DNA from: an uncultured Lentisphaeria bacterium
Lineage (GTDB): Bacteria > Verrucomicrobiota > Lentisphaeria > Victivallales > UBA1829
Assembly: GCA_905197955.1 (NCBI GenBank)
Contig: CAJKAR010000009.1
Location: 1 to 64,000, forward strand
DNA length: 64,000 nucleotides
Direction of reading: 5' to 3'
Part shown: positions 42,415-51,000 of the stretch, piece after piece
Layout of the letters: every line of letters begins with the position of its first letter
How positions within the stretch are numbered: position 1 is the first letter of the stretch
The notes under the pieces: model-generated
The model's database searches: none
Told to the model about the DNA's origin: nothing
Seen by the model: only the letters and a program-made list of their open reading frames with translations
Position numbers and translations under genes: made by a program

Positions 42415-43779
42415 ATGTTTCGACGGATAATTCTTATTCTGCTTTTTACCTGCGGAATCCAGATTTTTGCGGAGGAGAGCACAACTGTTCCGGAAAAAGC
42501 GAAAGAAAACGTTGGTTCGGTTGTTCGACCGGCAGAAGCTGCAGAGTCGTCCGGTCTGGACTCTGCACGGAAGAAATGGCTGGATTCCAAATTGCCGGTC
42601 GGGATCAATCCGGACGATCTTTCTCCCGATGAGATCGCACGTTATTTCGAGCAGGAGACTAGTTCCATCGACCGCTGGTTTTCCGTTCGCGGAGATCTGC
42701 TTCTACATGCGATGATTCTGTCAGCCATCGTGGTATTCTGTGTTCTTGCGGCGTGGTTTATTTTCAAAAAAATAGTGAACGCCAGATTGAAGCGTTTGAA
42801 GAGTCCGGGGACATTCTGGGAGCTGGTCCTTGCGCTGAACGGACCGTTTGTGTTCGCGGTGATGATGACGGGGATTTTTCTCAGTTTCCTTCCTGTCATG
42901 AATACCTTTTCGGCGGAATCGTTTCTGTATGATGTCCGTTTTTTCTTCACAGTTCTTGCGTTGACAGCGGCATGGGCGGCAATGAATCTGGTCGGAATTG
43001 TGAATGAGAAGCTGCAGGCTCTGGCGAAGCGCGACGATAATTCGCTGGATGACCTGATGGTCAAACTCCTCCGCAATATTCTCCGGATTCTGGTGTTTGC
43101 CACGACGGTCTTTTTCATTGGCCAGAGTATTTTCCGAATCAACATCACCGCTCTGTTGGCTGGAGCCGGAGTGCTCGGTCTTGGTGCGGCTCTGGCGGCA
43201 AAGGATACTCTTTCCAACTTTTTCGGAACGATCGTGATTCTATTTGACCGTCCCTTCAAGCTAGGAGACCGGATTCAGGTCGGAGAGGTGGAGGGGATTG
43301 TGACCGAAGTAGGTATGCGCAGTTCCAAGATCCTTGCGGATGATGAATCCTTTTATACTCTTCCGAACAGTCTTCTGACCACGCAGGCTGTCAGAAACAT
43401 CAACTTGAAGAACCATCTGAAGTTCCTTTTCACGGTCACGATGACCTATGATACAACCGAGGCACAGATGCGGAAAGCCATTCAAGTCCTTCATGAAATC
43501 ACGGACAATTTCAAAGGCCCTGATCGTCCCTGTTTTTCTCCGCGCATCTTCTTTTCCGGATTTGCCAGCTCTTCAATGAACATCACTGTTATCATGTGGC
43601 TGAAAACGGAATCCTATCTCCAGGAGGAACAATGGAAATCGGAATTGAACCTTGCAATCCTCAAACGCTTTGCCGAGGAGAATTTGAACATGGCTTATCC
43701 GACGACAACCTCTTACCTTCTCACGCAGAAAAACGCTCCTCTGGAAATCCGGATGACCGAGATAGACACCAAAGAATAA
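42415..43779 (+). CDS. MscS family mechanosensitive ion channel
   Basis: The 454-residue inner-membrane protein would open under membrane tension to release solutes. It has a signal peptide (about 1-18), a periplasmic region, several transmembrane helices (about 100-260), and the MscS pore helix LLAGAGVLGLGAALAAKDTLSNFFG (positions about 244-268, key Gly/Ala pattern), followed by the beta domain DRPFKLGDRIQVGEVEGIV and a C-terminal cytoplasmic vestibule. The ATG at 42415 follows AAGGGGGAG; upstream codons in frame lack a good start. The repeat-rich region follows its stop. Confidence 0.92.
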   Translation: MFRRIILILLFTCGIQIFAEESTTVPEKAKENVGSVVRPAEAAESSGLDSARKKWLDSKLPVGINPDDLSPDEIARYFEQETSSIDRWFSVRGDLLLHAMILSAIVVFCVLAAWFIFKKIVNARLKRLKSPGTFWELVLALNGPFVFAVMMTGIFLSFLPVMNTFSAESFLYDVRFFFTVLALTAAWAAMNLVGIVNEKLQALAKRDDNSLDDLMVKLLRNILRILVFATTVFFIGQSIFRINITALLAGAGVLGLGAALAAKDTLSNFFGTIVILFDRPFKLGDRIQVGEVEGIVTEVGMRSSKILADDESFYTLPNSLLTTQAVRNINLKNHLKFLFTVTMTYDTTEAQMRKAIQVLHEITDNFKGPDRPCFSPRIFFSGFASSSMNITVIMWLKTESYLQEEQWKSELNLAILKRFAEENLNMAYPTTTSYLLTQKNAPLEIRMTEIDTKE

Positions 43780-43784
43780 CAATA

Positions 43785-43875
43785 CGGAAAAATGCGTCAG
43801 CATTTTTCTCGGGTCAAGGACAGTGTCCTTGTCGCGGTCCACCGGCGAGACGCTGGTCGTGCGGAGCACGAAATC
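43785..43875 (+). repeat. Four-hairpin repeat, copy 1
   Basis: This 91-bp unit consists of four successive inverted repeats: 43788-43795/43800-43807 (8 bp, GTCA loop), 43815-43821/43825-43831 (7 bp, AGT loop), 43839-43844/43851-43856 (6 bp with one C-C mismatch, GCGAGA loop) and 43857-43862/43866-43871 (6 bp, GGA loop). It matches copy 2 at 88 of 91 positions. It begins 6 bp after the mscS stop. Confidence 0.9.
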
Positions 43876-43888
43876 TTTCGAGAGAAAT

Positions 43889-43933
43889 GCGAGGGGAGAA
43901 GAACTGCTTTTCAAAGCGGTTTTCTCCCCTCGC
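43889..43933. repeat. Long hairpin between the repeat copies
   Basis: A 21-bp stem with one bulged G (43901): 43889-43900 pairs with 43922-43933 (12 bp, perfect), and 43902-43910 pairs with 43913-43921 (9 bp, one G-T), closing a TC loop. It may be a terminator for mscS or part of a mobile repeat. The arm begins GCGAGGGG, also seen at 52-59. Confidence 0.8.
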
Positions 43934-44047
43934 GCACCCCTCTTTCCCTAAACTTTTGACGCCTTTGCATGAAACTACGTTTCACGTAAAAGCTCTTACT
44001 TCGTAGATATTACACTCAACGGCGTGCGCTGAATACTACTCTTATGG

Positions 44048-44138
44048 CGGAAAAATGCGTCAGCATTTTTCTCGGGTCAAGGACAATGTCCTTGTCGCGG
44101 TCCAGCGGCGAGACGCTGGTCGTGCGAAGCACGAAATC
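44048..44138 (+). repeat. Four-hairpin repeat, copy 2
   Basis: Second 91-bp copy, same orientation, starting 263 bp after the start of copy 1. Two of the three differences fall in hairpin loops (AGT to AAT, GGA to GAA), and the third changes CCACCG to CCAGCG, which restores full pairing of the third stem. It ends 53 bp before the -35 box of the next gene. Confidence 0.9.
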
Positions 44139-44190
44139 AAAAAAACAGAAAAATTCCCATTCATCTCTTTTCAAAAGAAGAATTTTCCGC

Positions 44191-44218
44191 TTGAAAACTC
44201 TATTTTTCGCATTATACT
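44191..44218 (+). promoter_or_regulatory. Promoter of the iron alcohol dehydrogenase gene
   Basis: TTGAAA (44191-44196), 16 bp, TATACT (44213-44218), about 52 bp before the ATG. Confidence 0.75.
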
Positions 44219-44269
44219 GTCCTAAGAAAAAAACTCGACAGAACCTTAAATAACAGCAAGGAGGTTACC

Positions 44270-45484
44270 ATGTTTCAGAACAGTTTGAACATTCATGAAG
44301 TCACAGAAATCAGACTTAAAACACTGGTCTATTTCGGCTGCGGAGCGATCCGGAAAATTGAGGATATCTCTGCCGCGCTGGAAAAACGCGGTATCGGACG
44401 GATTCTTGTTGTGACGGGACGCGGGGCCTATAAAAAAACCGGAGCCTGGGATCATGTGGTTCCTGCGCTTTCCGCCCATAAAATCCAGTATGTTCTCTAC
44501 GACAAAGTTACGCCGAATCCGACCACGGCGCAGATTGATGAGGCCGTAGCACTTGCGAAAACGATTCAGGCGCAGGCCGTTCTGTGTATCGGCGGAGGAA
44601 GCGCGATCGACGCAGGCAAAAGCGCCGCCATTCTTCTTTCCAATCCGCAGTACACTGCGGCGGATCTTTACAACTACAAGTTTACTCCGGAAACGGCAGT
44701 TCCGATTATCGCGATCAACCTGACGCATGGAACCGGAACCGAGGCGGACCGCGTTGCCGTTGCCACCATTCTGGAAAACGAATACAAACCGGCAATCGCT
44801 TACGACTGCATCTATCCGACCTGGTCCATCGACGATCCGGAGCTGATGACCGGACTGGCGGAAAAACAGACTCGTTTTGTCAGCATCGACGCCGTCAACC
44901 ATTGCGTGGAAGCAGTGACCAGCATCATTGCCAGCCCGTATTCGATCTCCCTTGGACGCGAAGCTGTCGCGCTGGTCGCCCAGTACCTGCCAGCGGTCCT
45001 GAAGGACCCGAAGGATCTGACCGCCCGCTACTATCTGCTCTACGCCTCGATGCTTGCCGGAGTTTCCTTTGACAACGGCATGCTCCATTACACGCACGCT
45101 CTGGAGCATCCTCTGAGCGCGGTGAAGCCCGATCTGACACACGGACTCGGACTTTCCATGCTGCTTCCGGCTGTGGTGAAACACATTTATCCTGCGCGTC
45201 CGGTTGTGCTTGCCGATGTGCTTTCGCCGCTGGTCCCGGGATTAAAGGGTTGTCCCTCGGAAGCGGATGCTGCGGCAAAGGGCGTGGAACAGTGGCTTGT
45301 CAGTGTCGGCGCTCCGGAGAAACTTTCGGATGTCGGCTTTACGGCTGCCGATATAGACAAGCTGGTCGATCTTGCGTTTACGACCCCGTCGCTCGGATTC
45401 CTGCTCTCGCTTGCACCGAACAAGGCGGATCGCGATGCCGTCCGGGAGATCTATACCAACTCCCTGACTCCGCTGAACAAGTAA
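44270..45484 (+). CDS. Iron-containing alcohol dehydrogenase
   Basis: The 404-residue product is a group III (iron-type) NAD(P)-dependent alcohol dehydrogenase, which interconverts alcohols and aldehydes or ketones. It has the nucleotide motif GGGSAIDAGK (about 105-114), NLTHGTGTEAD near 147-157, and metal ligand histidines in NGMLHYTHALEHPL (about 268-281) and LTHGLGLSMLLP. An AAGGAGG site precedes the ATG. It is a single transcription unit with its own promoter and terminator. Candidate roles are aldehyde disposal or 1,3-propanediol/butanol-type reduction; the substrate is open. Confidence 0.92.
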   Translation: MFQNSLNIHEVTEIRLKTLVYFGCGAIRKIEDISAALEKRGIGRILVVTGRGAYKKTGAWDHVVPALSAHKIQYVLYDKVTPNPTTAQIDEAVALAKTIQAQAVLCIGGGSAIDAGKSAAILLSNPQYTAADLYNYKFTPETAVPIIAINLTHGTGTEADRVAVATILENEYKPAIAYDCIYPTWSIDDPELMTGLAEKQTRFVSIDAVNHCVEAVTSIIASPYSISLGREAVALVAQYLPAVLKDPKDLTARYYLLYASMLAGVSFDNGMLHYTHALEHPLSAVKPDLTHGLGLSMLLPAVVKHIYPARPVVLADVLSPLVPGLKGCPSEADAAAKGVEQWLVSVGAPEKLSDVGFTAADIDKLVDLAFTTPSLGFLLSLAPNKADRDAVREIYTNSLTPLNK

Positions 45485-45512
45485 AGCAAATTTCAAAAAA
45501 TAAATCAACAAG

Positions 45513-45548
45513 AAAGCCGGATTTCCCGAAAGAGAGATCCGGCTTTTT
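45513..45548 (+). terminator. Terminator of the iron alcohol dehydrogenase gene
   Basis: Ten-bp stem AAAGCCGGAT (45513-45522) / ATCCGGCTTT (45537-45546) with a 14-base loop and a T run at its end. It lies 29 bp after the stop and may also serve the convergent ThuA-like gene. Confidence 0.85.
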
Positions 45549-45605
45549 CTCTGAAGAAGCGAAAAACGTTATTTGTTTCAAACGTAGCGGTTTGTCGCCT
45601 GGGGC

Positions 45606-46250
45606 TCAGTTCGCCGCCCAGAGAATTCCGCGGACGGCGATTTCCAGAATCTGCGGCACCCGCTTGAAATCTTCGGCGTTGTGGCCCAGCGAGGAGTAGA
45701 AGACCTTTCCCTTGCCATACCTGCGCTTCCAGACGACCGGCATGACGGTGCCGTCGATCCATGGACAGATTTCTCCATTGAAACGCGTGACGGCAAGCAC
45801 TTCGTTGCCCGGATCGACATGCATGTAATACTGTTCGCTGTGCATGTCAAAATCGCCGATGCCATCGACAATCGGATCCTTTGCGGTGATCTGCACTCTG
45901 TAATCAATCGCATTTCCGGGATGCGCCACCCATTGTCCGCCAGTCATGAACTGATAGTCGGTGTCGTTTCGGAACGCGTCACACATGCCGCCATGCCATC
46001 CCCCGAGCCCGACTCCATTCAATACCGCTTCGCGCAGCGCTTTTCCCGCCTCGGGAAGCAGGGTCCCCATGGTCCAGACCGGAACTATGACATTGTATTT
46101 CTGTTCGAGGGCATTCTGGAGAAGCACCTCCTGGGAATCGGAGATTTCCACCTCCATTCCGTGTTTTCTAAGCTGTTCCGCGACGAGTTCGGAGGTCTGT
46201 ACCGGCTCGTGTCCGTTCCATCCTCCGCGGAAGATCAATGCGTGTTTCAT
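45606..46250 (-). CDS. ThuA-like protein
   Basis: The 214-residue product belongs to the ThuA family, named for trehalose utilisation, which has a class I glutamine-amidotransferase-like fold. It contains GGWHGGMCDAF near 93-103 and the C-terminal FYSSLGHNAEDF pattern. Members are often linked with Gfo/Idh/MocA oxidoreductases, as here, where one lies 42 bp upstream on the same strand. A role in uptake or conversion of keto-sugars is supposed but biochemical function is not settled. AATGAAACCG-like sequence lies upstream of the pair. Confidence 0.9.
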   Translation of the reverse strand: MKHALIFRGGWNGHEPVQTSELVAEQLRKHGMEVEISDSQEVLLQNALEQKYNVIVPVWTMGTLLPEAGKALREAVLNGVGLGGWHGGMCDAFRNDTDYQFMTGGQWVAHPGNAIDYRVQITAKDPIVDGIGDFDMHSEQYYMHVDPGNEVLAVTRFNGEICPWIDGTVMPVVWKRRYGKGKVFYSSLGHNAEDFKRVPQILEIAVRGILWAAN

Positions 46251-46292
46251 AGCGTAAAATCCTTTCTGCTGATTATTCCGTTGCAGTGATTC

Positions 46293-47384
46293 TCAGTCGA
46301 GTTCTCCGAATTTCAGGCCTTTCCGGAGCGGTTCCGGCCGTTCGCAGGAGCTTTCGAGCATGACGGCCCGCTCTTCCCTTCCGGCTTTCAGAATGGAGCA
46401 CATGACATCAAGAACATGATATGCAAGTGTCCCGGAGCAGCGGTGCGGACGGTTCCGTTCGATACCCGCCGCCATATCCGCCAGTCCGATACCGCGCATG
46501 TTGTCGTTATAATTGAAAGAGTTATCCGCGGCGGACCAGTCTGCGCTGAGTCCGGCCTTGAAGAAACGGATGGGCCCGTTGAAACAGTTCGGATCGGGCA
46601 GATGCAGAGCTCCTTCGGTTCCGTAGAGTTCGATGTCGCGGTAATCGCTGTGCTTCCAGACATCGAAACTGGTGATGAGCGTGATGACCGCCCCCGAGAC
46701 AAATTCCAGAATCGCCGCAACATGCGTGTCCACTTCGACCGGGAAGCTCCTGTTTTCATTGACTTTGAGCCCCGTCCGGAGATCCGTGGAGCGCGTGTTG
46801 ACCGAAACCACCTTTTTGACCGGTCCCAGCAGATTCACCAGAGCCGTAATGTAGTACGGTCCCATGTCGAAAAGCGGACCGCCTCCCTTGAGATAGTAGA
46901 ATCCGGGATTCGGGTGCCAGGCTTCATGTCCGTGACAGAGCATGAAGGCTGTGCCCGCAACCACTTTGCCGATCAGTCCGCTGTCGATCAGCGCACGGCA
47001 GGTCTGGTGTCCTCCGCCGAGAAAGGTATCGGGTGCGCATCCCACACGCAGATTTTTCTGCTTTGCCAGTTCCAGCACCTCTCTGCCCGATTCGGCATCC
47101 AGTCCGAACGGTTTTTCCGAATAGATATGCTTGCCTGCCAGCAGCGCTTTCCGGTCGATTTCCGTGTGCGACTGCGGCGTCGTAAGGTTCAGGACCGTTT
47201 CGATCTCCGGGTCCGCCAGCAGCGCCTCGACCGAGAGATGTTTGAGACCATATTTTTCCGCCTTTTCCTTTGCCGCCTCGTCTCTGATATCCGCGCACGC
47301 AACAAGACGCAGGTGCTCAAAAACGGCGGCATTCTTCAAATACGCATCGCTGATGTTTCCGCATCCGATCAATCCGGCTTTCAT
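46293..47384 (-). CDS. Gfo/Idh/MocA family oxidoreductase
   Basis: The 363-residue enzyme is NAD(P)-dependent, with an N-terminal Rossmann fold starting GLIGCGNISDAY (about 4-15), the EKPFG motif near 94-98 whose lysine takes part in catalysis, and a C-terminal alpha/beta domain. Family members oxidise or reduce sugars, inositols or their glycosides. It is co-directional with the ThuA gene and divergent from an AraC gene with which it shares 87 bp of intergenic DNA, so the regulator is likely to control it. The substrate is unknown. Confidence 0.92.
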   Translation of the reverse strand: MKAGLIGCGNISDAYLKNAAVFEHLRLVACADIRDEAAKEKAEKYGLKHLSVEALLADPEIETVLNLTTPQSHTEIDRKALLAGKHIYSEKPFGLDAESGREVLELAKQKNLRVGCAPDTFLGGGHQTCRALIDSGLIGKVVAGTAFMLCHGHEAWHPNPGFYYLKGGGPLFDMGPYYITALVNLLGPVKKVVSVNTRSTDLRTGLKVNENRSFPVEVDTHVAAILEFVSGAVITLITSFDVWKHSDYRDIELYGTEGALHLPDPNCFNGPIRFFKAGLSADWSAADNSFNYNDNMRGIGLADMAAGIERNRPHRCSGTLAYHVLDVMCSILKAGREERAVMLESSCERPEPLRKGLKFGELD

Positions 47385-47403
47385 GAAATTTTCTCCTTTT
47401 CGT

Positions 47404-47419
47404 AATGAACGGTTTCATT
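47404..47419. promoter_or_regulatory. Palindrome overlapping the divergent promoter region
   Basis: AATGAA (47404-47409) and TTCATT (47414-47419) flank CGGT. The right arm overlaps the first two bases of the -35 box of the AraC promoter, and the left arm lies 20 bp upstream of the oxidoreductase ATG, so a bound regulator could act on both genes. Confidence 0.45.
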
Positions 47420-47446
47420 GACAAATCTTCCGGAATCTCTTATATT
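47418..47446 (+). promoter_or_regulatory. Promoter of the AraC gene at 47472
   Basis: TTGACA (47418-47423), 17 bp, TATATT (47441-47446); transcription would begin about 20 bases before the ATG. Confidence 0.8.
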
Positions 47447-47471
47447 ATACACGATAAAAAGGAAAACGGGA

Positions 47472-48308
47472 ATGGACAAACGTTTCAAAATCATGGATGG
47501 AAAAACCAGACATCTGAGTCCTCTGTCACGGGAAATCTCTCTTCTACCCCCCATCGCTTCCATCGGCTTTCTGCCCGCGAAACGGGAGCGCATCCGTCAG
47601 ACCTTCAATTCCTGCAATTTTTCCTTCATCATGCAGGGGCGCGGCGATTATTTCCTGCGGGGAAAACGCTGGTTAGTGGAGGCTCCCTGTCTGCTGATTC
47701 AATGGCCGGGGGAACCGATGGATTACGGTCCGGAATCGGAATGGTCCGAACTCTATTTCATCTATCCGCCGGAGACATTCACGCTCCTGTGCGCTTCCGG
47801 ACTGATGACTCCGGAAATTCCCGTACGGGCAATGAGAAACATCGGAACCATCGGGGAAAAAGCCGATCTTCTCCGGAAGGAGCTGGACCGGGAGGAGATC
47901 TCCGCCGACAGAATCGATCTTCTTTGCTACGATCTGCTTCTGGAAACCCGTTTGAAGAGCCGGGAGAGCATTCTCGAACACTCCCGGATCCCGGAGATCC
48001 GGGAACGGCTGGAGCGGAGTCCGGGACATGATATCGACTGCGCCGCGCTTGCCGCTGAATTCGGCATGTCGCTCTCCTCGCTGCGGAGATACTGGCGCAG
48101 ATATCATGGTGAGGAGTCGTTTTCCGACTACCGCAACTCCTGTTTCCTGCGGAAAAGCTGCCGTCTGCTGGTGGAGACAAATTTACGGGTGAAGGAGATC
48201 GCTCTTGAACTCGAATTCAGCGATCCGTTCTATTTTTCAAGAAAGTTCCGTCATCTGACCGGACTCTCTCCGCTTGAATACCGGAAACGGAATCAGATGT
48301 TCCCCTGA
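47472..48308 (+). CDS. AraC family transcriptional regulator
   Basis: The 278-residue product has an N-terminal cupin-type sensory domain (about 30-150) and the two helix-turn-helix motifs of AraC proteins in the last 100 residues, ending near FSDPFYFSRKFRHLTGLSPLEYRK. The ATG at 47472 is the first behind the promoter; a later in-frame ATG (47493) is possible. It is divergent from the Gfo/Idh oxidoreductase and ThuA genes, the most likely targets. Confidence 0.9.
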   Translation: MDKRFKIMDGKTRHLSPLSREISLLPPIASIGFLPAKRERIRQTFNSCNFSFIMQGRGDYFLRGKRWLVEAPCLLIQWPGEPMDYGPESEWSELYFIYPPETFTLLCASGLMTPEIPVRAMRNIGTIGEKADLLRKELDREEISADRIDLLCYDLLLETRLKSRESILEHSRIPEIRERLERSPGHDIDCAALAAEFGMSLSSLRRYWRRYHGEESFSDYRNSCFLRKSCRLLVETNLRVKEIALELEFSDPFYFSRKFRHLTGLSPLEYRKRNQMFP

Positions 48309-48344
48309 GCAGACCGCAACTTCCGCAGAGAATCCGTCCGGCGG

Positions 48345-48378
48345 GAAAAGAACAGGGCGGACCCTTCCGCCCGCCCTG
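48345..48378 (-). terminator. Terminator of the lactate oxidation operon
   Basis: Stem CAGGGCGG (48353-48360) / CCGCCCTG (48371-48378) with a ten-base loop, followed on the minus strand by a T-rich stretch. It lies 24 bp after the lctD-like stop. Confidence 0.75.
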
Positions 48379-48402
48379 CATCCGGCAAACTTCTGCCGTT
48401 GT

Positions 48403-49809
48403 TTATCTTACAACGACCTTGGAGGGATTCAGAATATTGTTCGGATCGAACACCTTCTTGATTCCCGCCATCAGGTTGATGCTCTGCTCATCCAGCGAGT
48501 CGGCAAGATAGGGGCGCTTTGCGTACCCGATGCCATGTTCGCCGGAAACCTTGCCGCCGAGCTCTCCGGCTTTGGCATAAAGTTCCTGAAACACCTTTTC
48601 CAGCGTGATGTGCCACTCCTCTTCGGAGAGCGCGTCGCGGAGAATGTAGATGTGCAGATTTCCGTCGCCCGCGTGCCCGAAGGAGCGCAGACGGATATGG
48701 TACTTTTCCTGAAGCTCTTTCGAAAAGAGCACGAACTCCGCAACATGCTTGCGGGGTACGACAACATCGCACTCGTCCATTTCGGTGGTGGACGCCTTGA
48801 TCGCCTCCAGGAAGGCGCCGCGCGCGGACCAGATGGATTCGTTGCGTTCCTGCGTGTTCGAGATGAACACATCCAGCGCTCCGGCGTTCAGACAGGTGTG
48901 CGCCGCACTGTGATAGGCTAGTTCGATTTCCTCCTTGCTTGCACCGTCGAATGTCAGGAGCAGATAGGCGTCGGAGGAGTTGTCCGGAAATTTACGTGCA
49001 AGGAACTGTTCGGCGGCAAGAATGACTTCGCGTTCCATGAATTCGACCGCGGTCGGGATCGAGCTGGAACGGATGATCGCCGGAACAGTCCGGATCGCGG
49101 AGGTCAGATCGGGGAAAGGCACCAGCAGACTGATCTTGTGCTTCGGCAGAGGCAGCAGCCGCAGAACCGCTTTCGTCACGATTCCGAGCGTGCCTTCGGA
49201 GCCGACGATCAGATCCTTCAGGCTGTACCCGGAACTGTTCTTGACAACCTTTCCGCCGAACTCGACGATTTCCCCGTTCGGGAGTACCACTTCGAGTCCG
49301 CGGACATAATCCCTCGTAACGCCGTACTTCACGGCACGCATTCCGCCAGCGTTCGTGCTGATGTTGCCTCCGATGGTCGCCGTCTTCTCTCCGGGATCGG
49401 GCGGATAGAAGAACCCGTGCTCTTCGACATATTTGCCGACTTCCATCAGCAGTACGCCAGGTTCCAGTGTCAGCGTGAGATTGATGTCGTCGAGTTCCAG
49501 AATGCGGTTCATCCCGCAGAGGTCGATCATGATTCCGCCGTAGAGGGGAACCGCTCCGCCGACCAGTCCTGTTCCCTGACCGCGCGGGGTCACGGGAATG
49601 TTGTTCGCACTGGCATATTTCATGACCGCGGAAACCTCTTCCGCCGACATGGCTTTGATCAGCACATCCGGACGTTTCCGGATGCCCGCAAGTTCATCGT
49701 GACAGTAATCTTCTCCGACTTCTCTCCCCGGAATCACCCGCTCTTCCGGAACGATTTTCCGGAGCGCTTCCAGATCAGCCGCATCGAATGTTTTATATGG
49801 AGCACCCAT
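48403..49809 (-). CDS. FAD-linked lactate/glycolate dehydrogenase (GlcD/LctD type)
   Basis: The 468-residue product oxidises D-lactate or another 2-hydroxy acid with FAD. The N-terminal FAD-binding domain (about 40-220) shows PRGQGTGLVGGAVP (about 75-88) and GGNISTNAGGMRAVKYG (about 148-164); the C-terminal FAD-oxidase domain ends with the SGEHGIGYAKRPYL motif. It starts 3 bp after the etfA stop and follows larA-etfB-etfA. In Acetobacterium woodii the equivalent LctD forms a complex with EtfA/EtfB that couples lactate oxidation by NAD+ to oxidation of reduced ferredoxin. That order and the ferredoxin-type EtfA support the same role here. Confidence 0.9.
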   Translation of the reverse strand: MGAPYKTFDAADLEALRKIVPEERVIPGREVGEDYCHDELAGIRKRPDVLIKAMSAEEVSAVMKYASANNIPVTPRGQGTGLVGGAVPLYGGIMIDLCGMNRILELDDINLTLTLEPGVLLMEVGKYVEEHGFFYPPDPGEKTATIGGNISTNAGGMRAVKYGVTRDYVRGLEVVLPNGEIVEFGGKVVKNSSGYSLKDLIVGSEGTLGIVTKAVLRLLPLPKHKISLLVPFPDLTSAIRTVPAIIRSSSIPTAVEFMEREVILAAEQFLARKFPDNSSDAYLLLTFDGASKEEIELAYHSAAHTCLNAGALDVFISNTQERNESIWSARGAFLEAIKASTTEMDECDVVVPRKHVAEFVLFSKELQEKYHIRLRSFGHAGDGNLHIYILRDALSEEEWHITLEKVFQELYAKAGELGGKVSGEHGIGYAKRPYLADSLDEQSINLMAGIKKVFDPNNILNPSKVVVR

Positions 49810-49812
49810 GGT

Positions 49813-50994
49813 TCAGTTTCCCTTCGCTTTGATTTTTTCGATCAGCTGCGGCACGATCTTGTAGAGGTCGCCGACAATTCCGACGTGCGCAACCTTGAAG
49901 ATCGGCGCCTTCTCATCCGTGTTGATCGCAACAATGTGTTCCGATCCGTTCATTCCCGCGACAAACTGGATCGCTCCCGAAACGCCGCAGGTAATGATGA
50001 GTTTCGGTTTGACCGTGCGTCCGCTCAGTCCGATCTGCTGTTTCGGATCGGTCCATCCTGCTTCGACCTGGGAGCGTGTGGAGGCGAGACGTCCGTTCAG
50101 CAGCTCCGCAAGCTCCTGAAGCATTGCGAGATCCTCCTGCTTCTTGATGCCCCGTCCCGCGACAACCAGCACTTCGGCTTCTTCGATTCCGACCTCGCGG
50201 ATCTTCTCCTTCATTTCCAGAATGTCGATGGCCGATTTCAGTTTTTCCTGCGCGATTGATTCCATCGTGATTTTGCCTTTCGGCTCTGTTTTCGGCGGAA
50301 TCGGAAAGATTTTGTAGCGGACCGTTGCGAACTGCGGCCGATGGCGCGGCGTGTTGATATGCGCCATGATGTTTCCGCCATAGGCGGGGCGGATCTGATC
50401 GAGATCGGTGTTTTCGGAGATGTCGAGACTGGTGCAGTCGGCTGTTAGCCCGGTACGGAAGCGGGCCGCTGCGCGCGGCGCCAGCGAACGTCCCGTGGAT
50501 GTTCCTCCGACCAGAACCGAAGAAGGACGCACCTTCCGGATGAAATCTTCCAGAACCGCCGTATAGGGTTCGATGCGGAAATACTGAAGTTCCGGCTGGT
50601 CATAGACGAAAACTTCATCTGCGCCATATTCAAGAATCGTCTCCGCCTTGTCCCGGATTCCATAACCGATCATGAGGCAGTAGACCGGATAGTTCACTTT
50701 TGCGGCGAGTTCGCGCGCCTTCCCGATCAGTTCGAATGTGACCGGATGAACCGAGCCTTCAGTGATCTCCGCCACCACGGCGATTCCGCGCCATTTCTCC
50801 TTTTCGACCGAGGGGAGCTCCTCTTCGACATATTCAAAGACATCGCCCGCTTTTTTGATGCAGATGCGGCACATGCGGCATCCGGCGTTGATGGAGAGAG
50901 TGTCATTGACCAGTTCAATGGATTTGAACGGACAGAGCGCGGCAAGACGGGCTTTGTCCTGCGCCTTTTCCTGATGAATTTTAATATACGGCAT
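49813..50994 (-). CDS. etfA: Electron transfer flavoprotein alpha subunit with N-terminal [4Fe-4S] domain
   Basis: The 393-residue EtfA carries an N-terminal ferredoxin-like extension with C21-P22 and C39-x2-C42-x2-C45, the full ligand set for one [4Fe-4S] cluster. The ETF alpha domain follows, with the FAD-binding C-terminal half (about 260-393; SRSQVEAGW-like TRSQVEAGW and GVSGAIQFVAGM). Such iron-sulfur EtfA proteins occur in bifurcating complexes, including the lactate dehydrogenase complex and caffeyl-CoA reductase, where the cluster is thought to pass electrons from or to ferredoxin. It starts 6 bp after etfB and has GAGGT upstream of the ATG. Confidence 0.92.
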   Translation of the reverse strand: MPYIKIHQEKAQDKARLAALCPFKSIELVNDTLSINAGCRMCRICIKKAGDVFEYVEEELPSVEKEKWRGIAVVAEITEGSVHPVTFELIGKARELAAKVNYPVYCLMIGYGIRDKAETILEYGADEVFVYDQPELQYFRIEPYTAVLEDFIRKVRPSSVLVGGTSTGRSLAPRAAARFRTGLTADCTSLDISENTDLDQIRPAYGGNIMAHINTPRHRPQFATVRYKIFPIPPKTEPKGKITMESIAQEKLKSAIDILEMKEKIREVGIEEAEVLVVAGRGIKKQEDLAMLQELAELLNGRLASTRSQVEAGWTDPKQQIGLSGRTVKPKLIITCGVSGAIQFVAGMNGSEHIVAINTDEKAPIFKVAHVGIVGDLYKIVPQLIEKIKAKGN

Positions 50995-51000
50995 GGCGGA

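Larger units (their letters stand above)
43780..44269. other. Repeat-rich intergenic region, 490 bp
   Basis: No gene is seen between mscS and the iron alcohol dehydrogenase. The region holds two direct copies of a four-hairpin repeat, a long hairpin between them, a small hairpin TGAAAC/GTTTCA (43970-43975/43979-43984), and the promoter of the next gene (44191-44218). Confidence 0.85.

Noticed and set aside
43785..44138. CRISPR array
   Set aside because: Only two copies of 91 bp separated by 172 bp of unlike sequence; no spacers of regular length and no cas genes.
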